Position numbers and translations under genes: made by a program
Part shown: positions 1 to 8,821 of the stretch, in pieces
Layout: the number at the start of each line of letters is the position of its first letter
Position numbering within the stretch: position 1 is the stretch's first letter
The notes under the pieces: generated by a model
Told to the model about the DNA's origin: nothing
The model's input: only the letters and a program-made list of their open reading frames with translations
Databases searched by the model: none
Source: Fibrobacter sp.
GTDB lineage: Bacteria; Fibrobacterota; Chitinivibrionia; Chitinivibrionales; Chitinispirillaceae
Direction: 5' to 3'
NCBI GenBank assembly: GCA_012523595.1
Contig: JAAYIG010000197.1
Span: 27,064 to 91,063, forward strand
DNA length: 64,000 bases

Positions 1-1026
1 CGGGCTCAGCTTGAAAAATCCGGCATTATGATTACTGAATATCAGTTCTCAGGAGAACCCTCACCTGAGATAATCGATGATCTGGTTTCAGGAAATCTCA
101 ACAGAGAAATTGACGTGGTAATCGCTATCGGTGGTGGAAGCGTAATTGATGCAGGAAAAGCTGTTTCTGCAATGCTTACCATTGGAGAAAAAGTCATAGA
201 TTACCTGGAAGTCGTGGGTACCAAGACGCATCCCGGAACCAAGATCCCGTTTATTGCCATCCCTACGACATCCGGAACAGGAAGTGAGGCAAGCGCCAAT
301 GCGGTGCTGAGCCGTACAGGTCCTGATGGCTTCAAACGATCCCTGCGTCACCCCAATTTCGTTCCTGATCTGGCAATAGTTGATCCGGAACTCACTATCT
401 CCTGCCCACCCCGGATTACCGCAGCATGTGGTCTGGATGCTCTGACTCAGCTTCTGGAATCCTATGTGTCTCCTGAGGCATCTCCATTTACAGATGCTCT
501 GGCGGAAAGCGCTCTCCCTCTAATCAGGGATAATCTTCTTTCAGCCTCTTCAGGAGATGGAGAGAATATTAAAGTGAGATCCGCTCTGGCATATTCATCG
601 ATGGTTTCAGGTATCACCCTGGCAAATGCGGGCCTGGGAGTAATCCATGGACTCGCCTCCGCCATTGGTGGATTCTTCCCTGTTCCCCATGGGGTAATCT
701 GCGGAGCCCTCCTTTACAGTGCTACAAAGAAAAACATCGAAAAGCTTCAATCCACCGATCCGGAATCAACTGCACTGAAAAAGTATGCCCGTGCAGGATT
801 TTTCCTCTCAGGTGACACAAAGTCAGATGCAAAAAGTGGGCTTGATCTGCTGTGCAGAGAACTCAGTGCTCTCACCAGCAGGCTAGAGATACCATTACTT
901 TCCGAATATGGAATCACTACCGCAGATCTGGGCAGAATAATCCGGGAAAGCGGCAATAAAAACAATCCCGTAACCCTTGAGGATAAAGAGATCTGTGAAA
1001 TCCTGATGGAAAGAGTTGCCTCCTGA
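1..1026 (+). CDS. Iron-containing alcohol dehydrogenase, 5' end outside window
   Basis: NAD(P)-dependent metal alcohol dehydrogenase family, which interconverts alcohols and aldehydes or ketones in the cytosol. The reading frame is open from base 1 (RAQLEKSGIMIT...), so the first visible Met at 28 is internal and the N-terminus lies to the left. Visible family marks: the nucleotide-binding GGGSVIDAGK, the PTTSGTGSEAS segment, and the metal-binding region with HGLASAIGG followed by PHGVICG. At least 341 residues are visible of a usual 380-390. The substrate cannot be told from sequence. The next gene starts about 100 bases downstream and seems unrelated. Confidence 0.9.
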   Translation, partial: RAQLEKSGIMITEYQFSGEPSPEIIDDLVSGNLNREIDVVIAIGGGSVIDAGKAVSAMLTIGEKVIDYLEVVGTKTHPGTKIPFIAIPTTSGTGSEASANAVLSRTGPDGFKRSLRHPNFVPDLAIVDPELTISCPPRITAACGLDALTQLLESYVSPEASPFTDALAESALPLIRDNLLSASSGDGENIKVRSALAYSSMVSGITLANAGLGVIHGLASAIGGFFPVPHGVICGALLYSATKKNIEKLQSTDPESTALKKYARAGFFLSGDTKSDAKSGLDLLCRELSALTSRLEIPLLSEYGITTADLGRIIRESGNKNNPVTLEDKEICEILMERVAS

Positions 1027-1089
1027 AATTCTACCGTACAATATGTATATTTTCTTGATTTGGCAATTCTTCAACACCCATAACGTACT

Positions 1090-1109
1090 TTGATTGATCT
1101 TTCAATCAA
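1090..1109. repeat. Perfect 8-bp inverted repeat in the M16 leader
   Basis: TTGATTGA, a four-base loop, then TCAATCAA, 22 bases before the first M16 gene. It could be an operator or an RNA hairpin. No T-tract follows, so it is not an intrinsic terminator. Function is unknown. Confidence 0.35.
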
Positions 1110-1130
1110 TAACCTGGAGATATAAACGTC

Positions 1131-2630
1131 ATGAGAATTCTTTTTTCTGTAATGCTGCTGTCCCTCTTTTCAGCGGCTGCCGCAAACGACCTCCAGATAC
1201 CGGTCCACTATGACACCCTGGGAAACGGCCTGAGAATAATTGTCGTTCCGGATACAAATGTCGCAGTAGTCTCATGCAGACTCTACTACTTTGTAGGGTC
1301 CATGTATGAAGGTCCGGGAACCACCGGTCTGTCTCATATGTATGAACACATGATGTTCAAGGGTACAAAAAGACTCGGAACCAAAAATTATCAGAAAGAA
1401 ATCCCTCTCATGCGTTCCATCGATTCTCTTGCTGAAAAGATGGAAAAAGAGAGATTGCTTGGCAGAGAGCAATCCGACTCCCTGATACAGCATTATCGCG
1501 CAAGCATTTTCAGTCTGCTTGAAAAGCAGAGAAATCATATAAAGAAGGATGAAATATGGGAACTGTACCAGAATAACGGCGGTACCAGTCTTAACGCATG
1601 GACGTCCGATGACATGACAGCCTATATAGTTACACTGCCGAAAAACAAAGTAGAGCTGTTTTACTGGATCGAAGCAGACAGAATGAGAAATCCGGTGCTG
1701 CGTGAATTCTACAGTGAACGGGACGTAGTTACCGAAGAGCGCAGAATGAGATACGATAACCGCCCTGTAAACCGCTACTGGGAAAGACTCAACTCCCTCT
1801 TCTACGTGGCTCATCCCTACCGGAATCCCACCATTGGATGGATGTCTGATATTCAGGCATATACACGTGAGAAAATGGAAAACCATGTGCGGCGTTTTTA
1901 CACACCTGATAATGCTCTGCTGGTGCTGGTGGGAAATATCGACAGCAAAAAAGCTATGAGGGATATAAAGAGCTATTTCGGGACGATACCCAGAGCATCA
2001 GTCCCCAAACAGGAGGTTGTAACAAGAGAACCCGAACCTGTCGGTGTAACCAGATTTACCATGCATGAACAGGGAAAGCCGCGTATCGACATACTTTTCC
2101 ACACCCCGGGATATCCCAATGATGATCTTTACAAGCTTGATATTGTTGAGGGGATCTTCTCAGGCCGCAGCGGCCGGCTTTACAGACGTCTGGTTGACAA
2201 AGAGGGCCTCTGTACCAATGCGGGCGCGCAGAATAATTTCAGGATTCAGGATGGAGAATTCCACGTGTGGGCGGAACTTAAAAATGATGCAGATCCTGAA
2301 AAGGTGGAACAGATTATTCTTGAGGAATTAAGGAAAATAGCGAATGAGAAGCCAAGCGGTAAAGAGATGATGAGAATTACAAATGGGATCAGAATGTCAT
2401 TTGTCAGCGGGTTAAAGAGCCTTGAGGGTATCTCGGATCGTCTGGCATACTTTGAACGGCTCAGAAGCTGGAAAGATCTCCTCACCTACCCGGAAAAAAT
2501 CGCCGTACTTAAACCCGATGAGATTCCCGCTGCTGCAAAAAAATGGCTCGATCCCGAAAAGATGACCATAGGACAGTTGCTGCCAGTAAAAGCCAAAAAA
2601 CCAGTCAAGAATCAGCCAGTAAAGAAATAA
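1131..2630 (+). CDS. M16 family zinc metallopeptidase, catalytic subunit
   Basis: Secreted or periplasmic zinc peptidase of the pitrilysin/processing-peptidase family (M16). The start is preceded by a CTGGAG ribosome site, and a signal peptide covers about residues 1-18. The inverted zinc motif HxxEH is at residues 69-73 (HMYEH). The likely third ligand lies in the later ERDVVTEERR segment, after a lysine/glutamate-rich insertion that makes the spacing longer than in minimal M16 domains. The protein has 499 residues, close to the two-domain M16B size. The next gene encodes an M16 protein without the zinc motif, so the two probably form a heterodimer, as in mitochondrial processing peptidase and other bacterial M16B pairs. 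Confidence 0.9.
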   Translation: MRILFSVMLLSLFSAAAANDLQIPVHYDTLGNGLRIIVVPDTNVAVVSCRLYYFVGSMYEGPGTTGLSHMYEHMMFKGTKRLGTKNYQKEIPLMRSIDSLAEKMEKERLLGREQSDSLIQHYRASIFSLLEKQRNHIKKDEIWELYQNNGGTSLNAWTSDDMTAYIVTLPKNKVELFYWIEADRMRNPVLREFYSERDVVTEERRMRYDNRPVNRYWERLNSLFYVAHPYRNPTIGWMSDIQAYTREKMENHVRRFYTPDNALLVLVGNIDSKKAMRDIKSYFGTIPRASVPKQEVVTREPEPVGVTRFTMHEQGKPRIDILFHTPGYPNDDLYKLDIVEGIFSGRSGRLYRRLVDKEGLCTNAGAQNNFRIQDGEFHVWAELKNDADPEKVEQIILEELRKIANEKPSGKEMMRITNGIRMSFVSGLKSLEGISDRLAYFERLRSWKDLLTYPEKIAVLKPDEIPAAAKKWLDPEKMTIGQLLPVKAKKPVKNQPVKK

Positions 2631-2653
2631 CGACAAAGAGAGGATTTCTGAGA

Positions 2654-4114
2654 ATGAGATTCAGTGACAAAAATAACGCTTTCCTGTTTATAATACTCCT
2701 TCTGACTTTTTCTGTACATGCTCAGAAGAACTCCAGAATTCCATCTCATCCCTCAGGGCTAAAATATGATTCACTTGGCTGGAGCATCCCATCCGGTGAA
2801 CCATATCGTCTGCAGATGGAAAATGGTATGATAGTTTATATCGCAGAAGACTCACTTTTACCCCTTGTTCAGATTTCAGGGTTTGTCAGGTACGGATCAC
2901 TTAACGATCCAGCGGGTAAAGAGGGGCTTTCTTCCCTTCTGGCAACACTGATGCGTTCGGGAGGTACAAAAAAGTACCCTGCTGATACCCTGGTTGAACT
3001 GATCGATCTCATGGCAATGAAATTCAATCTCTCAGCAGGTGAAACACAGTTCACCTTCAGTGCCTCCTTCCTTTCTGAATACACAAAAGAAGCGCTGGAT
3101 ATTCTTGAGCAGATTCTCTTTCATCCAGCATTCGATGAAAAAAAACTGGAAAAAGAGAGAAAGATTTTTCTGGAAGCCATTTTACACCGCTTTGACAACC
3201 CTGCTCCAACACTGAATGCTGCGTACAAAAAAGTGATGTACCCCGGAGAAGAATCATCCAGAATGGCAACAGCGAAATCGATAAAAAGCATTACCAGAGA
3301 TGATCTTGTAAAGCTGCATAAAAAGATAATCTTTCCAGCGAACATAATCTTCTCAGCTGCCGGCAGTTTGAAAAAAGACACTCTGATCAAGAATCTCGAA
3401 TCTGCTTTTCCTCGATCAACAAAGAAGAACGAATCAGGTTTTCCAACCGTTGAAGTCAAACCATCTATTAAGTGTCTGCTTGTGAATAAAAAGATCTCTC
3501 AGGCCTATGTTCGTCTTGCACTTCCTCTGTTCAAACGCCCTCATCCTGATTACTATGCAGTATCCGTTATGAATATGATACTGGGTGGTGGTGGTTTCAC
3601 TTCGAGGCTTGGAACAAAAATCCGCTCTGATGCAGGTTTGACTTACTCCATTTACTCACATGCAGAATCAAACTACAACTATCCCGGAACTTTCTTAATT
3701 GACTTCTACACTAAAAACTCCAGTTTTGCACAGGCTGTAGCTCTGACCATAGATGAGGTGAGAAAAATAGCGGAAAATGGAGTAACCGAAGAAGAAATAA
3801 CAAATGCCAAATCATCACTTATCGGAGAACTCCCCTCCATGTTCCGGTCACCTTTTGATATCGTTTCCACTTATGCCTGGAACGAGTACTATGGACGCCA
3901 GCCGGATCATTACAAAGTATATGCGGAAAAAATCAGCAAATTGACGAGAGATGATATTTTAAGGGTCGCTAAACAATACCTGGTCCCTGAAAATCTCACA
4001 TTCGTAGTGGTTGGTGATATCGATGCGCTTATGAAGGTAAAAGACGACCAATTCTCTCTTTCCGGGATGAAAAGCAAGACAATTCCTGCAGACTCCATTC
4101 CGGCTCTTCCCTGA
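2654..4114 (+). CDS. M16 family protein, non-catalytic partner
   Basis: Second half of an M16 pair. The open frame runs back to 2543 inside the upstream gene, but the Met at 2654 is preferred: it follows a GAGAGG ribosome site and opens a clear signal peptide (NAFLFIILLLTFSVHAQ). That gives 486 residues. At the place of the zinc motif the sequence reads GLSSLLATLMRSGG, with no HxxEH, so this subunit should be inactive. It keeps the R...GLTYS segment typical of substrate-binding M16 partner domains. It follows the catalytic gene by 23 bases and is surely co-transcribed. A role in envelope protein or peptide turnover is inferred. Confidence 0.88.
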   Translation: MRFSDKNNAFLFIILLLTFSVHAQKNSRIPSHPSGLKYDSLGWSIPSGEPYRLQMENGMIVYIAEDSLLPLVQISGFVRYGSLNDPAGKEGLSSLLATLMRSGGTKKYPADTLVELIDLMAMKFNLSAGETQFTFSASFLSEYTKEALDILEQILFHPAFDEKKLEKERKIFLEAILHRFDNPAPTLNAAYKKVMYPGEESSRMATAKSIKSITRDDLVKLHKKIIFPANIIFSAAGSLKKDTLIKNLESAFPRSTKKNESGFPTVEVKPSIKCLLVNKKISQAYVRLALPLFKRPHPDYYAVSVMNMILGGGGFTSRLGTKIRSDAGLTYSIYSHAESNYNYPGTFLIDFYTKNSSFAQAVALTIDEVRKIAENGVTEEEITNAKSSLIGELPSMFRSPFDIVSTYAWNEYYGRQPDHYKVYAEKISKLTRDDILRVAKQYLVPENLTFVVVGDIDALMKVKDDQFSLSGMKSKTIPADSIPALP

Positions 4115-4133
4115 AATAGAAAGGAACTCTCTT

Positions 4134-4607
4134 ATGAGAATTGCGATAGTTTTACACACACAGTCCGGCCATACGATGCAATTCGCACGCACTATTGCCG
4201 CCAGGTTCAACGAAAATGGACACGATTGCGAAATTATGCTTCTGCGGACTACGGGTACTGTTACTCCCAGTGGCGGTAAATTTACACTGAGAAATCCGCC
4301 GGAAATTTATGAATTCGATGCTGCAATCTTCGGAGGACCGGTATGGGCCTTCTCTGCTTCACCGGTAATCATGTCGTACCTTGCACAGTTGAAAAATCTT
4401 AAAGGCAAAAAGGTTATGAGTATCGCGACCAAAGGCCTTCCTTTCGACTGGACCGGAGCAGCCCAGGCGATCAAAAAAATGGATCTGGAACTCGAGACCT
4501 CCGGTGGCACAGTGCTTCCTGGAGAAGTCCTCCATTTTTTCTTCAAATTTAACGAGGAAAAACTGAAATCTGCTGTGGAACGAATTTACAAAGCATTTAC
4601 ATCGTGA
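4134..4607 (+). CDS. Flavodoxin-like FMN protein
   Basis: Small cytosolic flavodoxin-fold protein of 157 residues. The N-terminal phosphate-binding loop is visible (HTQSGHTMQFA, about residues 8-18), as is a typical FGGPVWAFSASP flavin-contact segment near residue 64. It probably binds FMN and acts as an electron carrier or as a small reductase of the flavodoxin/NAD(P)H dehydrogenase superfamily. A GGAA ribosome site precedes the start, 19 bases after the M16 pair, so it may be at the end of that operon. The partner is unknown. Confidence 0.8.
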   Translation: MRIAIVLHTQSGHTMQFARTIAARFNENGHDCEIMLLRTTGTVTPSGGKFTLRNPPEIYEFDAAIFGGPVWAFSASPVIMSYLAQLKNLKGKKVMSIATKGLPFDWTGAAQAIKKMDLELETSGGTVLPGEVLHFFFKFNEEKLKSAVERIYKAFTS

Positions 4608-4629
4608 AGCAGCTGACAATGCAGCATAT

Positions 4630-5454
4630 TTAATCAGCCGCACCAGGCTGAATATTCCCGGCCTGGTTTAACGCCTCATTCATCGCGCCTGTTCTGTAGC
4701 CTCTCAGATCAAGTGCTGCAAAGGTAAACCCCGCTTCCCTGCACACTCTTTCCATTTCACCCCTCATTGCCCAGGCCATATCCATCTGACTGCTCTCAAT
4801 TTCTATTCTGGCAAGATCACCATGGCTGCGGACCCTGAACTGGTGAAACCCGAGTTTTATCAGAGAATCTTCTGCTTTTCCCACTCTGGAAAGCTTATCA
4901 CCTGTTATTTTTTCCCCATAGGGGAACCTTGACGCAAGGCAGGCAAAAGAGGGTTTTGATGCAGTAGACAGGCCCATTTTTGCCGAGATATCCCTGATTT
5001 CCTGTTTTGTAAAACCCGCTTCACACAGGGGCGAGATAATTCCCAGCTCTCTCAGCGCTCTTCTGCCCGGACGATAATCATGCACATCATCAGCATTGCT
5101 TCCGTCAAACACCACAGCGTACCCCTCCTCAGAGGCTATCTGTGTAATTTTCCTGAAGAGTTCCAGCTTGCAGTAATAGCACCTGTCCGGATTATTCTCG
5201 GAAAATCCCGCTATGTCAAGTTCCTCGGAAACAATTACCCTGTGCTTCATATTCAACGATAAAGCCAGTTTCCTTGACTCCTCAAGCTCCCGTACAGGAT
5301 AGGTACTTGAAGATGCGGTCACCAGAAGAACATTGTTCCCTGTTACATCTGCTGCAATCCTTGCAAGAAATGTGCTGTCTACCCCTCCAGAAAAGGCGAT
5401 CACAGCAGAATCATATCTGCTCAATATCTCTTGTAATTTTGATAATTTTTCCAT
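4630..5454 (-). CDS. larE: LarE-like ATP-dependent sulfur transferase
   Basis: PP-loop ATPase of the LarE family. LarE adenylates and thiolates the pyridinium carboxylate in biosynthesis of the nickel-pincer cofactor of lactate racemase. Visible: PP-loop SGGVDS at residues 22-27, RCYYCK at 91-96, and the SKPSFACLASRFPYG segment with Cys172 where classical LarE has its sacrificial sulfur donor. The length of 274 residues fits. LarB, LarC and LarA are not in the window, so the nickel-cofactor role is family knowledge and not supported by neighbours. It is convergent with the flavodoxin gene. Confidence 0.85.
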   Translation of the reverse strand: MEKLSKLQEILSRYDSAVIAFSGGVDSTFLARIAADVTGNNVLLVTASSSTYPVRELEESRKLALSLNMKHRVIVSEELDIAGFSENNPDRCYYCKLELFRKITQIASEEGYAVVFDGSNADDVHDYRPGRRALRELGIISPLCEAGFTKQEIRDISAKMGLSTASKPSFACLASRFPYGEKITGDKLSRVGKAEDSLIKLGFHQFRVRSHGDLARIEIESSQMDMAWAMRGEMERVCREAGFTFAALDLRGYRTGAMNEALNQAGNIQPGAAD

Positions 5455-5772
5455 ATATTGAAAATATATCTCCAGGCATTGGAAGAATCTGCCGGAATTT
5501 CCGGTAATGTGGGACAGTTTTGTTCAAATTACAATATCCTCACGTTAAAATTCGGAATTATTAATCAATAAATTGCTCCGATTTCAGAGTGACAGGTTTT
5601 TCAAACCTTGTCTTTAGTGTGAGTTTTGTATTATAATATTCTAACCCGGTATCCGGATTTCTGTTTTCAGCATAAAAACTTAATTGCTCAGTTTGAATTA
5701 GATTCCAATTTTACTGTTAATCTATAGTTTAGCGACCGGTCCAAACCGGCCGAACCGGAGGTTTTTTTTAAA
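5455..5772. other. Divergent intergenic region larE/greA (318 bp)
   Basis: No gene is seen here. It must hold the promoters of larE (minus) and greA (plus). I found no convincing -35/-10 pair, sigma-54 or sigma-28 site by eye. The part nearest greA holds a G+C-rich repeat and a T-tract, described separately. Confidence 0.5.
5736..5769 (+). promoter_or_regulatory. Possible terminator-like hairpin in the greA leader
   Basis: The leader contains CCGGT, then ACCGG twice, all inverted-repeat partners, followed three bases later by eight T residues at 5762-5769 and then the greA start at 5773. The GGAGG ribosome site lies between hairpin and T-tract. This arrangement could prematurely terminate transcription or occlude ribosome binding. 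Leader attenuation of greA is known in Escherichia coli; here it is an inference. Confidence 0.35.
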
Positions 5773-6243
5773 ATGGAAAAAGTGTATCTCTCCAAAGATG
5801 GATACGACAAAATGATGGCGGATCTTGAATTCCTGAAAACATCCAAAAGAAGGGAGATAGCCAAACAACTCGACCTCGCCCGCTCTTTTGGTGATCTGAG
5901 GGAAAACGCAGAATATGAAGCAGCAAAGCAGGCGCTTGCACTGAATGAGATTCGGATAAGAGAACTCGAAGAGAAGATCTCCCGTGCCGAAATTATCAAA
6001 CCGGAATCTGTTCAAACTGATAAAGTATTTCTGGGATCAAAAGTCACCCTTTGGGATATGACCTACGAAGAAGAAGTGGTCTTTGAACTGACCGGATCTG
6101 ATGAAGCAGATCCCGCTGAAGGCAGGATTTCTATAAACTCACCTGTAGCAACAGCACTTTTAGGCCATAGTGTCGGTGAAACAGTTGAAGCCAAAGCTCC
6201 AAGAGGGGTTCAGAAGTACAAAATCCTCAAGATCTCCCGGTAA
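5773..6243 (+). CDS. greA: Transcription elongation factor GreA
   Basis: GreA/GreB factor, which enters the RNA polymerase secondary channel and stimulates transcript cleavage to rescue backtracked complexes. It has 156 residues, the normal size. The N-terminal coiled coil spans about residues 1-75, with the acidic tip segment FGDLRENAEYEAAK. The C-terminal FKBP-like domain follows (SVGETVEAKAPRGVQKYKILKI). The start follows GGAGG with an unusually long T-rich spacer. It is convergent with the oxidoreductase gene, with five bases between them. Confidence 0.95.
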   Translation: MEKVYLSKDGYDKMMADLEFLKTSKRREIAKQLDLARSFGDLRENAEYEAAKQALALNEIRIRELEEKISRAEIIKPESVQTDKVFLGSKVTLWDMTYEEEVVFELTGSDEADPAEGRISINSPVATALLGHSVGETVEAKAPRGVQKYKILKISR

Positions 6244-6248
6244 AGCGC

Positions 6249-7316
6249 TTAGCCGACAATTTCTGGCTCCAGAACGCCCCTTTTCTCCGGAATTCCTGAC
6301 TTGTAGATCATCTCTACCAGTTCTACAGTTTTAATACTCTCTTCCGGAGGACATGAGGGAGTCGTTCCATTTTTTATAGAGGCCACAAAATCAACGATCT
6401 CCTCCTCAAAAGGGTCTGATTCCTGAAGAAGCGGAGTGCTGTCAACCGGTACTCCGTTGTGCTCAGTATAGATCTCAAGCGGAACCAACCTTGCCCCACC
6501 CCGCTCTCCCCATATCTCCATATTGAATTCCTCTCCCTTTACATGTCCAGCCCAACTGCACTGAAGTTGCAACGATGATCCACCGGCAAAGTTGATCTGA
6601 GCAAATACGTAATCATCTACATCAAACAGAAAATCCTTTTCATTGTTAATCGCCGGATACGATACACTGGCACCCTTTCCCTTTACTCCGAATTTACTTC
6701 CCCAGGATGAAATCACCTGTAGAGGATCGGGAAAATTCAGAAACCACATAGAAAGATCCAGTAAGTGTACACCGATATCCAGCAGCGCACCTCCTCCAGA
6801 CTTCTCTTTCCTTGTAAACCATCCCCCCAGCCCCGGTATTCCCCTTCTTCTTACCCAGTATGCCCTGACGTGATAGATCTCCCCAAAATCGCCAGCAGAG
6901 ATAAGCTTTTTCAGGTACTGCGCCTGAGGACTGAAACGCTGCTGATGAGCAACCATAAGCATGCCGCTACTGCGTCTCGAGACTTCAATCATTCTTTCAG
7001 CATCAGATACAGATGTCGCCATTGGCTTCTCACAAAGGACATGCTTTCCCTTCTCCAGCGCCTTTATAGCCATCCCGGCGTGAAGATAATTCGGGGTGCA
7101 GATACTTACTATATCCAGCCCACCTTTCTCCAGCATCTCGTCAAATGATTGATATCGATCTGGGATTTCATATTGATCGGCTGTCTTATCAAGCTTTTGC
7201 TTATTCTGATCACAAAGAGCCACAAGCTCAACATCTGCCGATTTTTTGTAGCCCCTGATATGCTGCCACGCCGGCCAACCAGCGCCAGTGACACCTGCAC
7301 GCAGTTTTTTTGCCAT
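6249..7316 (-). CDS. Gfo/Idh/MocA family oxidoreductase
   Basis: NAD(P)-dependent sugar or inositol-type oxidoreductase, cytosolic, 355 residues. The N-terminal Rossmann domain starts with GVTGAGWPAWQHIRGY. The family CEKPMA motif, whose lysine is catalytic, is near residue 96. The C-terminal alpha/beta domain carries GGGALLDIGVHLLDLS, with the catalytic histidine region. The substrate is unknown. The start has a TGGAGA ribosome site. It is divergent from the trehalose synthase/GalT operon and shares its regulatory region, so a sugar role is plausible. Confidence 0.88.
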   Translation of the reverse strand: MAKKLRAGVTGAGWPAWQHIRGYKKSADVELVALCDQNKQKLDKTADQYEIPDRYQSFDEMLEKGGLDIVSICTPNYLHAGMAIKALEKGKHVLCEKPMATSVSDAERMIEVSRRSSGMLMVAHQQRFSPQAQYLKKLISAGDFGEIYHVRAYWVRRRGIPGLGGWFTRKEKSGGGALLDIGVHLLDLSMWFLNFPDPLQVISSWGSKFGVKGKGASVSYPAINNEKDFLFDVDDYVFAQINFAGGSSLQLQCSWAGHVKGEEFNMEIWGERGGARLVPLEIYTEHNGVPVDSTPLLQESDPFEEEIVDFVASIKNGTTPSCPPEESIKTVELVEMIYKSGIPEKRGVLEPEIVG

Positions 7317-7346
7317 TGGATTCTCCAGAATTGTCCTTTCATTGTT

Positions 7347-7432
7347 TCACCTTTAAGGTGATTTTATGACTTCACAACTTAAGCCACGATTTCATCCTCG
7401 AAGTAAATCTGTGGCTTAATATGTAAAGCCAC
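7347..7432. promoter_or_regulatory. Cluster of inverted repeats between divergent sugar genes
   Basis: TCACCTTTAAGGTGA at 7347-7361 is a perfect palindrome with 7-base arms. TTAAGCCAC at 7379-7387 pairs with GTGGCTTAA at 7411-7419, and TAAAGCCAC at 7424-7432 is a third, near-identical half-site. They lie between the oxidoreductase gene (minus) and the treT-like gene (plus), upstream of its sigma-54 site. They may bind a sugar regulator or a sigma-54 activator. Confidence 0.45.
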
Positions 7433-7502
7433 TTTTCACCCCCGGGGAGAGAATCTAAACTAATAAAATAACCAAACCCCGGCCTCAGAAACCATATCTT
7501 AC

Positions 7503-7517
7503 CGGCACAAAAATTGC
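7503..7517 (+). promoter_or_regulatory. Sigma-54-type promoter of the treT-galT operon
   Basis: CGGCAC-N5-TTGC, with the GG and GC dinucleotides separated by exactly ten bases. It differs from the consensus TGGCAC-N5-TTGC only at the first base. Transcription would start near 7529, giving a leader of about 45-50 bases before the treT-like gene. Confidence 0.65.
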
Positions 7518-7577
7518 CACCTCTAAATACCATCGATCACCAGCATGAACAATCAGTTCAAATAAAAGGAAATGGAA

Positions 7578-8810
7578 ATGGAAGACGAACTGTTTAATAA
7601 GCTTTCTATTCCCAAACTTGAGGACTATGAAAAATTTGTAGGAGCAGAAACAATTGATCGGATCTTCAAAAAAGCCGAGCTTCTCAAGGGAATGCATATC
7701 ACAAACATAAGCTCCACATATTACGGCGGGGGGGTAGCCGAACTTCTCTCATCACTTACCCTGTTAATGAATGCTACAGGGATTAACACCGGATGGAGAA
7801 TTATTCAGGGATCATCCGATTTTTTCTCCATCACCAAAAAGATGCACAATGCACTGCAGGGCAGCGAAATCCACCTCACAGATCGCAAAGAACAGATTTA
7901 CGAACATATCAACTACCAGAACGTCATAAGAAACCACATCCGGCATGACTTTGTCGTTGTACATGATCCTCAACCCCTGCCCATGATCCGTCACTACAAA
8001 AAGAAAGGGCCATGGCTCTGGAGATGCCACATTGATCTCTCTTCACCCAATAAAATGATGTGGGATTACCTGGTACCCTTTATTGAGTTGTACGATGGAG
8101 TAATATTGAGTATTCCCGAATACAAGCAGAGTCTTTCAACACCACAGTTCTTTGTCATGCCTGCCATAGACCCTTTTGCCATTAAAAACAAAGAGCTCTC
8201 TGATCAGGAGATGGAGGAAAGGCTCAGACACTACGATATCCCCACCGATTTGCCTCTGGTTGTCCAGATCTCCAGGTTTGATGCCTGTAAAGATCCGGAA
8301 GGAGTAATCAGGGCTTTTATGATTGCCAGGAAAAAAGTCGATGCCACCCTGGTACTTCTGGGGGCGCCAGCCACTGATGATCCTGAGGGAGAACGCATTT
8401 ACGATTCTCTGCTTCACCACCGCGATGAACGGATCATCATAATGAGCCATGAGGATACTGCACTTGTAAACGCTCTTCAGAGTAAAGCCAGTGTCGTTCT
8501 GCAGAAATCAATAAGAGAGGGCTTCGGACTGACAGTCACCGAGGCGATGTGGAAAGGCACTCCGGTTATAGGCGGAAATGTGGGTGGAATCAAATACCAG
8601 ATTCAGGACGGTGTAAATGGTTTTCTGGTCTCAAGCATCGAAGAGACTGCGGATAGAATTGTACAACTGCTGAAGAACCCGGATCTGGCACACAGAATGG
8701 GAAAACTTGCCAGACAAACAGTGAAAGAGAAATTTCTTCTCACCCGCCTGCTCGAACAGGAAATAGACATCTTTAACTCCTTTGAGACTATTTACCGAAT
8801 CAAGACCTGA
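7578..8810 (+). CDS. treT: TreT-like trehalose glycosyltransferring synthase (GT4)
   Basis: GT4 glycosyltransferase resembling TreT, which makes trehalose from an NDP-glucose and glucose (or the reverse). Visible: ISSTYYGGGVAELL near the N-terminus, a TreT/GT4 glycine-rich loop; FFSITKKMHNALQG; and the retaining GT4 motif REGFGLTVTE with paired glutamates, then GTPVIGGNVGGI. Two in-frame Met codons exist. The one at 7578 is chosen because AAGGA ends seven bases before it, while the Met at 7572 has a spacing of one. That gives 410 residues. It lies 11 bases before the galT-like gene and behind a sigma-54-type site, so trehalose as a stress or carbon product is plausible. Confidence 0.8.
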   Translation: MEDELFNKLSIPKLEDYEKFVGAETIDRIFKKAELLKGMHITNISSTYYGGGVAELLSSLTLLMNATGINTGWRIIQGSSDFFSITKKMHNALQGSEIHLTDRKEQIYEHINYQNVIRNHIRHDFVVVHDPQPLPMIRHYKKKGPWLWRCHIDLSSPNKMMWDYLVPFIELYDGVILSIPEYKQSLSTPQFFVMPAIDPFAIKNKELSDQEMEERLRHYDIPTDLPLVVQISRFDACKDPEGVIRAFMIARKKVDATLVLLGAPATDDPEGERIYDSLLHHRDERIIIMSHEDTALVNALQSKASVVLQKSIREGFGLTVTEAMWKGTPVIGGNVGGIKYQIQDGVNGFLVSSIEETADRIVQLLKNPDLAHRMGKLARQTVKEKFLLTRLLEQEIDIFNSFETIYRIKT

Positions 8811-8821
8811 GCAGATCAACA

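Noticed and set aside
1272..1886. A 204-residue frame antisense to the first M16 gene
   Set aside because: A shadow of the HxxEH-bearing gene.
2543..2653. N-terminal extension of the second M16 protein
   Set aside because: It overlaps the upstream gene and precedes a clear signal peptide that begins at 2654.
7424..7440. GG-N10-GC spacing on the minus strand before the oxidoreductase gene
   Set aside because: The -12 half is not TTGC and the -24 half is a run of G; it is too weak to call.
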